A stretch of 64,000 nt of DNA from an uncultured Ruminococcus sp. (GTDB taxonomy: Bacteria; Bacillota; Clostridia; Oscillospirales; Acutalibacteraceae): assembly GCA_900539465.1 (NCBI GenBank), contig UQCF01000012.1, forward strand, positions 1 through 64,000, written 5' to 3'. Of the stretch, positions 1 to 6,623 are shown piece after piece. The number at the start of each line of letters is the position of its first letter. Position 1 is the stretch's first letter. The position numbers and the translations under genes are program-made. Under the pieces are notes generated by a model that searched no databases, was not told the origin of the DNA, and worked only from the letters and a program-made list of their open reading frames with translations.

Positions 1-54
1 GCAGCGGCAGTAAGCGGCAAAAAGACTATCAACCAGACCGGCGCTACAAAATAA
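1..54 (+). CDS. C-terminal end of an unidentified protein
   Basis: An open frame enters from the left edge and ends at a TAA at 52-54. Only the last 17 residues are visible (ending TINQTGATK), so no family can be named. It is followed within 15 bases by a good intrinsic terminator, which supports it being the real end of a gene. Everything upstream lies outside the window. Confidence 0.5.
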   Translation, partial: AAAVSGKKTINQTGATK

Positions 55-67
55 AAACATAAAGATG

Positions 68-96
68 ACCGCTCCGAAAGGGGCGGTTATTTTTTT
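68..96 (+). terminator. Rho-independent terminator
   Basis: An 8-bp stem (68-75 with 80-87, one G-T pair) closes a GAAA tetraloop and runs into T-A-TTTTTTT. It ends the gene that enters at the left edge and separates it from the surface-glycan genes. Confidence 0.85.
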
Positions 97-164
97 ATAA
101 TTATAATGCTTTTGATTAATTCACTTCGTATATTTATAAGCGCATAATGCTAAAACAGAAAAAA

Positions 165-194
165 GAGACAAAACTTTTGTGGTATAAATATAAT
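165..194 (+). promoter_or_regulatory. Candidate promoter for the sugar-dehydrogenase gene
   Basis: A perfect TATAAT (189-194) lies 18 bp after a weak -35 (GAGACA, 165-170), in an AT-rich stretch about 45 bases before the start codon. The -35 is poor, and other TA-rich choices exist nearby, so the exact element is uncertain. No other signal is seen in the 97-240 gap. Confidence 0.35.
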
Positions 195-240
195 ATGTAT
201 AATTATGCTGCGCGATGTATAAGCAGGGGATGATGTTTCG

Positions 241-1560
241 GTGAATCTTTATGAAAAGCTTTTAAAAGGTGAAGAAAAGCTGTCGGTTGTGGGGCTCGGT
301 TATGTCGGTATGCCCATAGCGGTTGCTTTCTCTAAAAAAGTCAAGGTTATAGGCTTTGACTTGAACAAAAAAAAGATAGAGCTTTATAAAAGCGGAGTTG
401 ACCCGACAAAAGAGGTCGGCGACGAAGCAATAACCGAATGTAATGTAGATTTCACAGACGATGCCTCAAAGCTTAAAGAGGCAAAATTTCATATAGTTGC
501 CGTTCCGACCCCTGTCAACAGCGACCATATGCCGGATCTTACTCCCGTTGAAAGCGCAAGTCGTGTGGTCGGTCAAAATCTTACAAAAGGCAGTGTTGTT
601 GTTTTTGAGTCAACAGTTTATCCCGGTGTAACAGAAGATGTGTGTGTGCCGATAATAGAAAGAGAATCGGGGCTTAAATGCGGCACGGATTTTAAAATCG
701 GCTATTCACCGGAGAGAATAAACCCGGGCGACAAGGTTCACAGACTTGAGACGATAGTTAAAATCGTTTCGGGTATGGACGATGAAACTCTTGAAACGGT
801 TGCAAGGGTTTATGAGCTGGTTGTGGCGGCGGGCGTTCACCGTGCAGAGTCAATAAAAGTCGCCGAAGCCGCAAAGGTAATAGAAAACAGCCAGCGCGAT
901 ATAAACATTGCCTTTATGAATGAACTTTCAATAATGTTTAATCGCATGGGCATAGATACCAAATCCGTATTGGAAGCCGCGGGAACAAAGTGGAATTTTT
1001 TAAAGTTTTATCCCGGGCTCGTCGGCGGTCACTGCATAGGCGTTGACCCTTACTATCTCACATATAAGGCGGAGGAGAGAGGCTATCACAGCCAGGTTAT
1101 TCTTGCCGGCAGAAGAATCAACAACTCAATGGGCAAATTTGTTGCCGAAAATCTTGTCAAAAATCTCATAAAAGCCGATTGCCATGTCAAAAAAGCGCAC
1201 GTTGCTCTTTTGGGCTTCACATTCAAAGAGAATTGCCCTGATACAAGAAATACGCGCATAGTGGATATATATAACGAGCTTAAAGAATACGGCATTGAGC
1301 CTGTTGTTGCGGACCCCGAGGCGGATGCCGCCGAGGCGGAGAGAGAATACGGCATAAAATTGACGGATATAAAAGACATTAAAAATGTTGACGCCGTTAT
1401 TCTTGCAGTTGCACACAACAAATTTAAAGAGATGACGGCGGCGGATATTGCTTCGCTGTTTAAAAATGAACCTAATAACAAAAAGGTATTTCTTGATATA
1501 AAAGGACTTTTTGACAGAAAAGAATTTGAATCTGCCGGATATAATTATTGGCGCCTTTAA
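241..1560 (+). CDS. UDP-N-acetylhexosamine 6-dehydrogenase (nucleotide-sugar dehydrogenase)
   Basis: This 439-residue protein should oxidise the C6 of a UDP-N-acetylhexosamine to a uronic acid with two NAD, supplying a surface polysaccharide. The N-terminal Rossmann motif GLGYVGMPIAVAF is at about residues 18-30. The catalytic cysteine lies in GGHCIGVDPYYL near residue 265, and the PYYL form is typical of the WbpA/TviB (N-acetylhexosamine) branch rather than UDP-glucose dehydrogenase. The C-terminal UDP-binding domain carries FKENCPDTRNTR. The start is a GTG. The next gene, a polyprenyl-phosphate sugar transferase, follows after 33 bases and fits the same glycan pathway. The substrate (GlcNAc, ManNAc or GalNAc form) cannot be settled from sequence alone. 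Confidence 0.88.
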   Translation: MNLYEKLLKGEEKLSVVGLGYVGMPIAVAFSKKVKVIGFDLNKKKIELYKSGVDPTKEVGDEAITECNVDFTDDASKLKEAKFHIVAVPTPVNSDHMPDLTPVESASRVVGQNLTKGSVVVFESTVYPGVTEDVCVPIIERESGLKCGTDFKIGYSPERINPGDKVHRLETIVKIVSGMDDETLETVARVYELVVAAGVHRAESIKVAEAAKVIENSQRDINIAFMNELSIMFNRMGIDTKSVLEAAGTKWNFLKFYPGLVGGHCIGVDPYYLTYKAEERGYHSQVILAGRRINNSMGKFVAENLVKNLIKADCHVKKAHVALLGFTFKENCPDTRNTRIVDIYNELKEYGIEPVVADPEADAAEAEREYGIKLTDIKDIKNVDAVILAVAHNKFKEMTAADIASLFKNEPNNKKVFLDIKGLFDRKEFESAGYNYWRL

Positions 1561-1593
1561 TTTAATACAAAAATAAGAAAGGAGGAGGTTGAG

Positions 1594-2988
1594 ATGAACA
1601 GCGGCAAAGCAAACGCGGTAGAACGGCTTACACTTATAATATTTGTCATATTGCAAACGGTGGCGTTCTATTTTGTGTGGCGAACCGAATATAATCCCAT
1701 GCTTGCCTCCTCATATCTTTTTAAGGGCAATACGCTTATGATTTTGATTTACGGCGTTGTTGCCGCGCTTTGTTACAAAGCTTTAGAGGCTTTTAAACTC
1801 ATTTTAAATTCCGCATATAATCTTGCCGTATCTCACATTATCTCAAATGTGTTTATTGATTTTATAATATACGTCATTTTGATAATTGTTTTCAGAGGCT
1901 TTACAACGCCTGTGCCGATGCTGAAGCTTCTCGCTATAAACATTTTGATTTCGGCGCTGTGGATTCCGCTGTGCAAGCTTGTGTTCAAAAAAATATTGCG
2001 CGGCTCAAAGAGCATTTTATTTTATACGATAGACGACCCCAAAAGACTAAAGAAAAAATTAGATAAAAGAAAAGACAGAATTTCGGTAGAAAAATTTGTT
2101 AAGATAGAGTCTGTAAAAGACATAAAATCAGAATATCTTGACGGCTTTGAATGTGCCGTTATCGCATATATGCCGAGCAATTTCAGAAATGAGCTTTTAA
2201 AGCTCTGCTTTGAAAAAAATGTGGAAGCGGTTGTATTCCCCAAGGTTTCGGATGTTTTGATGCGCGGCGCAAAAGAACTTAATATTTATAATCAGCCGAT
2301 GTTTATTTTGGGCAACTCCTATATCAGCCCGTTCCAAAGGTTTTTAAAAAGAGCGTTTGATATAGCTTTTTCCGCATTGGTTATTGTTGTGTCAAGCCCC
2401 ATAGTGCTTGCCGTTTCTTTGGCTATAAAAATTGAGGACGGCGGTCCTGTGTTTTATAAGCAAAAAAGGTGCAGCATTAACGGAAAAGAATTTGTTATAT
2501 ATAAATTCAGAAGTATGATTGTTGACGCCGAAAAAAATTCGGCGGCTCAGCTTGCCTCAAAGGACGATAAAAGAATAACCAAAGTCGGCAAATTCATAAG
2601 ACCTACCAGAATAGACGAGCTGCCGCAGTTTATCAACATAATAAAAGGTGAAATGTCCGTTGTGGGTCCCAGACCCGAAAGAAAAGAGCTTATTGAAAAA
2701 TATTCAAAATATGTTGAAGCTTTCCCTTACAGAACAAAGGTCAAGGCCGGGCTTACCGGCTATGCTCAGATAATGGGCAAATATAATTCAAACCCTTACA
2801 ACAAACTGCTTTATGATTTGATTTATATTCAAAAATTCTCTGTTATACTTGATTTGAAGCTCATTTTGATGACGGTAAAAATTATGTTTGTCAAAGACAG
2901 CACAGAGGGTGTGGATGAAGAGTTCGACGAGTTTATGGAATGTTTTAAAAAAACTTTGCCGGAACTTTCAAAAGACGAAACGGATTGA
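1594..2988 (+). CDS. Polyprenyl-phosphate sugar-1-phosphate transferase (exopolysaccharide initiating enzyme)
   Basis: A 464-residue membrane protein of the bacterial sugar transferase family (PF02397 type), which moves a sugar-1-phosphate from a nucleotide sugar to undecaprenyl phosphate and so starts glycan synthesis on the inner leaflet. The N-terminal half has about four hydrophobic segments and a CoA-binding-like middle region. The C-terminal catalytic domain starts at the membrane segment near residue 250 and shows YKQKRCSINGKEF, YKFRSM, a DELPQFINIIKGEMSVVGPRP block and GLTGYAQI. A strong AAGGAGGAGG ribosome binding site sits 5-8 bases before the ATG. It is cotranscribed with the dehydrogenase before it and the VanZ-like gene after it. 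The sugar is not determinable. Confidence 0.9.
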   Translation: MNSGKANAVERLTLIIFVILQTVAFYFVWRTEYNPMLASSYLFKGNTLMILIYGVVAALCYKALEAFKLILNSAYNLAVSHIISNVFIDFIIYVILIIVFRGFTTPVPMLKLLAINILISALWIPLCKLVFKKILRGSKSILFYTIDDPKRLKKKLDKRKDRISVEKFVKIESVKDIKSEYLDGFECAVIAYMPSNFRNELLKLCFEKNVEAVVFPKVSDVLMRGAKELNIYNQPMFILGNSYISPFQRFLKRAFDIAFSALVIVVSSPIVLAVSLAIKIEDGGPVFYKQKRCSINGKEFVIYKFRSMIVDAEKNSAAQLASKDDKRITKVGKFIRPTRIDELPQFINIIKGEMSVVGPRPERKELIEKYSKYVEAFPYRTKVKAGLTGYAQIMGKYNSNPYNKLLYDLIYIQKFSVILDLKLILMTVKIMFVKDSTEGVDEEFDEFMECFKKTLPELSKDETD

Positions 2989-2995
2989 TTTTGAT

Positions 2996-3628
2996 ATGAG
3001 TTATTCTGTATATATGGAAACCTTTGCGCTCATCGTTATGTGCTTTGTGTATCTTCATGTCAGTGCGGGTGCAAAGGGTGAAAAGAAAAAGAAAACATTT
3101 AGGGCTTTGTGCGCTTTGGCATTTTGTGTTTTTGCGGCAATACTTCTTTATCTTGCAATATTCAAAAGAGCAGGGCATTTCGAGCAGAGAAGCTTATCGT
3201 TTGCTCCGTTCTCTTGCTATCATACGGTGCTGACGGTTTATAATTCTTTTGACTCTTATAAGCTGATTTTAGACAACATACTTGTTTTTGTGCCGTTTGG
3301 TATGCTATTTCCGAATTTGCCGGGTAAAAACCGAAAGCATAAGCTCCTTATAAGTGCGGCGGCAGGCATGGCTTTTAGCGTGATGATAGAGTCTGTACAA
3401 TATGCTTTTTCACTCGGCTGCACAGAGCTTGACGATGTTATAAACAACACGATAGGCACCATAGTCGGCTGCGGAATTTTTGCACTCGGCGAAAAGATTA
3501 GCCGAAACGGCAAAAAAACCGTTTTGCAGCCGGGCTGGCAAAAATGCCTTATACCTGCGGCGGCTGTTTGCGCTGTGATGTTTTTTATGGATGTTTACAG
3601 AGAGTATATTTTATTCGGCAAGATGTGA
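2996..3628 (+). CDS. VanZ-like membrane protein
   Basis: A 210-residue protein of the VanZ-like family. About five hydrophobic segments are visible, with the family's characteristic DNILVFVPFGMLFPNL and SVMIESVQYAF...DDVINNTIGTIVG blocks near residues 90-160. VanZ relatives are linked to low-level teicoplanin resistance and to surface-glycan loci, but their biochemical role is not settled. I chose the ATG at 2996, seven bases after the preceding stop, because the longer frame from 2888 would overlap the sugar transferase by about 100 bases. The ribosome binding site is weak, consistent with translational coupling to the upstream gene. Confidence 0.8.
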   Translation: MSYSVYMETFALIVMCFVYLHVSAGAKGEKKKKTFRALCALAFCVFAAILLYLAIFKRAGHFEQRSLSFAPFSCYHTVLTVYNSFDSYKLILDNILVFVPFGMLFPNLPGKNRKHKLLISAAAGMAFSVMIESVQYAFSLGCTELDDVINNTIGTIVGCGIFALGEKISRNGKKTVLQPGWQKCLIPAAAVCAVMFFMDVYREYILFGKM

Positions 3629-3659
3629 TTGAGGCTTTGCTTTAAGAAAGGAAAGAGAA

Positions 3660-4244
3660 ATGGAAGATTTGATTTTAAAAAAGCGCGTTTTCGGCGGTTT
3701 TGACCCCGACAGCGTCATAGACTATATAACTTCTCTCAAGGCAGAAAATGAAAAATTAAAAAAAGAGCTTGCTGCAAGGTCTGCCGATAAAAGCAAGGAC
3801 GACAATTTTCAAGCAATAATAAACGAGCTTAATAATGAAATTATAAGGCATAAAAACGAAAAGACAGAGCTTAAAAAAGAAATAGATTTGCTCAAAGAAA
3901 AATGCGAAAAAGCCGAGCAGTCCTCATGTGCCGAAAATTCAAAAATCGCCGTTGAGTCGTTAAATCTTGCGAACCATTACGTTCGCTCTGCCGTGAAGAT
4001 TTCGGGTGAGGTTACAGATAATACGGTGCAAAAGGCAGAAAAATCCAAGGAGGTTTTAGAAGGCTCGCTTGACACCATTGATGAGTTCGAGGATACCATG
4101 GTTCTGCTCAGAAAAAGAATAGACGACATGATGCGGTCTTTTGATGATATTTCAGACACGTTCGGCTCTTTAAAAAAATATGAAGATTTAAGCGTAGAAC
4201 CCCCAATAAAGAGCGACGGTGTTGAGCTTTCACTTGCAGAGTAA
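3660..4244 (+). CDS. DivIVA-like coiled-coil protein
   Basis: A 194-residue, lysine- and glutamate-rich protein. The first 25 residues (KKRVFGGFDPDSVIDYI) resemble the membrane-targeting start of DivIVA/GpsB proteins, in which a GF/GYD motif precedes a helix. Residues 25-80 form a predicted coiled coil, and a second helical stretch follows to about residue 165. DivIVA-family proteins mark curved membrane and division sites in Firmicutes. The gene has a good GGAAAG ribosome binding site and follows the VanZ-like gene by 31 bases. The assignment rests on the N-terminal motif plus architecture, so a general coiled-coil envelope protein is the alternative. Confidence 0.6.
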   Translation: MEDLILKKRVFGGFDPDSVIDYITSLKAENEKLKKELAARSADKSKDDNFQAIINELNNEIIRHKNEKTELKKEIDLLKEKCEKAEQSSCAENSKIAVESLNLANHYVRSAVKISGEVTDNTVQKAEKSKEVLEGSLDTIDEFEDTMVLLRKRIDDMMRSFDDISDTFGSLKKYEDLSVEPPIKSDGVELSLAE

Positions 4245-4250
4245 TATTAA

Positions 4251-4276
4251 AACAGTCGGGTGACCGGCTGTTTTGC
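4251..4276 (+). terminator. Probable intrinsic terminator
   Basis: A 9-bp stem (AACAGTCGG with CCGGCTGTT, one G-T pair) closes a 4-base loop and leads into a short TTTT run just after the DivIVA-like gene. The T tract is short, so some readthrough is possible. Confidence 0.6.
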
Positions 4277-4330
4277 ATAATAGTCGGTATTTTGTTACTT
4301 TTATACCATAATGTTATAACGGCACAGGTG

Positions 4331-4359
4331 TTGAAAAGCACTGTGCACTATTGTATAAT
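4331..4359 (+). promoter_or_regulatory. Sigma-A promoter of the bifurcating transhydrogenase operon
   Basis: TTGAAA (4331-4336) and a perfect TATAAT (4354-4359) are separated by 17 bp. The expected start of transcription, near 4366, leaves a leader of under 20 bases before the AGGAGGTG ribosome binding site. The -35 lies inside an imperfect dyad (GCACAG at 4322-4327 and CTGTGC at 4341-4346), a candidate repressor site. Confidence 0.75.
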
Positions 4360-4382
4360 TCAAGAAGCAGGAGGTGCGTTGT

Positions 4383-4862
4383 ATGACTGATAAAAAAATA
4401 AATCTTTCTTTAATTGACCCCGTACTTAGCGAGTATAAGGGAGTAAAAGGCAGTCTTATAACAATTTTGCAAAAAACACAGGATGTTTACGGCTACTTGC
4501 CGCAGGACGCGATTAAATATATTTCTGAAGTTACAGAAATTCCGCAGTCCAAAATCATCGGTGTTGCAACGTTCTATACACAGTTCAGATTTGAACCGGT
4601 CGGCAAATATATGATAATGCTTTGCCAGGGTACCGCGTGCCATGTAAACGGCTCTAAGATGATAGAACAGACCGTAAAAGAAGAACTCGGAATTGAGGAC
4701 GGTCAGACCACACCCGACGGGCTTTTTTCGCTCAAATGCGTAGCCTGCCTCGGCTGTTGCAGTCTTTCGCCGGTTATGATGATAAATTCCGACACTTACG
4801 GCTCTTTAACACCCGAAAAGACTAAAAAAATACTCAGAGAATTAAGGGAGGCGGAAAAATGA
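4383..4862 (+). CDS. stnC: NuoE-like [2Fe-2S] subunit of an electron-bifurcating transhydrogenase
   Basis: A 159-residue thioredoxin-fold [2Fe-2S] protein of the NuoE/HndA/HydC family. The cluster ligands are visible as CQGTAC and CVACLGCC, a four-cysteine pattern with about 40 residues between the pairs. The N-terminal helical domain carries GSLITILQKTQDVYGYLP. It passes electrons to or from the NuoF-like partner encoded next, with which it overlaps by ATGA. I chose the ATG at 4383, six bases after AGGAGGTG, over a GTG inside that ribosome binding site. The symbol is taken from the Sporomusa StnABC complex and depends on the identity of the third gene; HndA or HydC would be the neighbouring names. 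Confidence 0.85.
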   Translation: MTDKKINLSLIDPVLSEYKGVKGSLITILQKTQDVYGYLPQDAIKYISEVTEIPQSKIIGVATFYTQFRFEPVGKYMIMLCQGTACHVNGSKMIEQTVKEELGIEDGQTTPDGLFSLKCVACLGCCSLSPVMMINSDTYGSLTPEKTKKILRELREAEK

Positions 4863-6607
4863 AAATCCTTGTAGGAGAGGGCAGCTGCGGCATTGCCGCC
4901 GGCGCAGAGAAAGTTTATTCCGCACTTCAAAAAGCTCTCGCAGGCACGGCTCATACGCTCGGCGTTACGGGCTGTATCGGTATGTGCTATCTTGAGCCTA
5001 TTGTAGATGTTTATCCCGACGGCGGTGAGGTTATCCGCCTTGTGAGAGTGAAGCCCGAGGACGCGGAAAAAATCTTGGCATTTTTGAATGACGGCAGCGA
5101 AGAGCATATAAAAGACCTTGTTGTGTCCGAAGAAGATTCGCAGTTTCTTAAAAAGCAGACAAGAATAGCTCTGCGCCGCTGCGGAATTATCGACCCGAAC
5201 GAAATTTCCGACTTTCTTAAAAACGACGGATATACCGCCCTTAAAAAAGTGCTCGGCGGGATGACGCCCGAACAGGTAATAGACACTGTTAAGATTTCGG
5301 GGCTTGCAGGCAGAGGCGGAGCAGGATTCCCGACTTGGTTCAAGTGGAACGCCGCAAGGCAGAGCGCGGGCGATGAAAAATATCTTATCTGCAACGCGGA
5401 TGAGGGCGACCCCGGCGCGTTTATGGACCGTGCGGTCATAGAGAGCGACCCTCACAATCTTATCGAGGGTATGCTCATAGCCGCCTATGCAATCGGCGCA
5501 AAGCACGCTGTTGTTTATGTCAGGGCAGAGTATCCGCTTGCAATCAAAAGACTTGAAAGAGCCATTAAGCAGGCGCAGGAGAACGGCTATCTCGGCGAAA
5601 ATATTCTCGGCAGCCCGTTCTCGTGCGATATGAGAATAAAGGCAGGCGCAGGCGCGTTTGTTTGCGGTGAAGAGACCGCACTTATAGAATCCCTTGAGGG
5701 CAGCCGCGGTATGCCGAGGCTCAAGCCTCCGTTCCCGGCGCAGTCGGGTTACTGGCACAAGCCCTCCAATATAAACAATGTCGAAACCTTTGCCAATGTT
5801 TCGTGGATTATAAATAACGGCGGCGAGGCTTTTGCCGCGATGGGTACAGAGAACTCAAAGGGAACAAAGGTGTTTGCGCTCACAGGCAAAATCAAGCGCG
5901 GCGGACTCGTTGAGATACCCATGGGCAAAACTCTTCGCGATGTAATATTTGACATCGGCGGAGGAATGAAAGGCACAAAGAAGTTCAAAGCCGTGCAGAT
6001 GGGCGGCCCCAGCGGCGGCTGTATTCCGGCAGAGCTTATAGATACGGTTATTGATTACAAAGCCTTGGGCGCAACAGGCGCAATAATGGGCTCCGGCGGA
6101 ATGGTCGTTATGGACGAAGATACCTGCATGGTGGGCATGGCAAAATTCTTCCTCGATTTTACCGCAAAAGAGTCCTGCGGCAAGTGCGTTCACTGCCGAA
6201 TAGGCACAATGCGTATGCTCGAAATTCTTGAGAGAATAACCGAGGGCAAGGGCAAAGAGGGCGATATAGAATTGCTCGAGGAACTTTGCTCCTCAATCAA
6301 AGACGGTGCGCTTTGCGGTCTCGGTCAAACAGCGCCGAACCCCGTTCTCACAACCATACGCTATTTCAGAAACGAGTATGAGGATCACATCAAAAACAAA
6401 AAATGCTCCGCAGGCGAGTGTACGGCGCTTGTGAAGTATTCGATAGACCCGTCCGCTTGCCGCGGCTGCACTCTCTGCGCGAGAAATTGCCCGGTCAAAG
6501 CAATAGAGGGCGAGGTCAAAAAGCCGCACAGCATCAATACTATGGTTTGTGTTAAGTGCGGCAAGTGCAAATCTGTTTGCAAATTCGGCGCAGTTAAGCT
6601 GAGCTGA
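4859..6607 (+). CDS. stnA: NuoF-like FMN/NADH subunit of an electron-bifurcating transhydrogenase
   Basis: A 582-residue multi-domain subunit that binds NADH and FMN and is the likely bifurcation site. In order it has an N-terminal thioredoxin-like domain (cysteines 10, 39 and 43 only, so its [2Fe-2S] site appears incomplete), the NuoF fold with GRGGAGFPTWFKW near residue 150 and NADEGDPGAFMDR near 180, an SLBB segment, the NuoF [4Fe-4S] site ESCGKCVHCRIGT near 440, and a C-terminal two-cluster ferredoxin domain (CRGCTLCARNCP and CVKCGKCKSVC). The same architecture occurs in HydB/HndC of bifurcating hydrogenases. It overlaps the NuoE-like gene by four bases and is followed after 16 bases by the NfnB-like gene. 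Confidence 0.87.
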   Translation: MKILVGEGSCGIAAGAEKVYSALQKALAGTAHTLGVTGCIGMCYLEPIVDVYPDGGEVIRLVRVKPEDAEKILAFLNDGSEEHIKDLVVSEEDSQFLKKQTRIALRRCGIIDPNEISDFLKNDGYTALKKVLGGMTPEQVIDTVKISGLAGRGGAGFPTWFKWNAARQSAGDEKYLICNADEGDPGAFMDRAVIESDPHNLIEGMLIAAYAIGAKHAVVYVRAEYPLAIKRLERAIKQAQENGYLGENILGSPFSCDMRIKAGAGAFVCGEETALIESLEGSRGMPRLKPPFPAQSGYWHKPSNINNVETFANVSWIINNGGEAFAAMGTENSKGTKVFALTGKIKRGGLVEIPMGKTLRDVIFDIGGGMKGTKKFKAVQMGGPSGGCIPAELIDTVIDYKALGATGAIMGSGGMVVMDEDTCMVGMAKFFLDFTAKESCGKCVHCRIGTMRMLEILERITEGKGKEGDIELLEELCSSIKDGALCGLGQTAPNPVLTTIRYFRNEYEDHIKNKKCSAGECTALVKYSIDPSACRGCTLCARNCPVKAIEGEVKKPHSINTMVCVKCGKCKSVCKFGAVKLS

Positions 6608-6623
6608 GAAAGGAGCCGAAAAT

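Noticed and set aside
2888..2995. Longer start for the VanZ-like protein
   Set aside because: It would overlap the sugar transferase by about 100 bases and adds charged residues unlike the family; the internal ATG fits better.
4796..5758. Long antisense open frame across the NuoF-like gene
   Set aside because: It is a by-product of codon bias in the real gene; it has no ribosome binding site and no recognisable domain. The same holds for antisense frames over pheT, the alcohol dehydrogenase, leuB and cimA.
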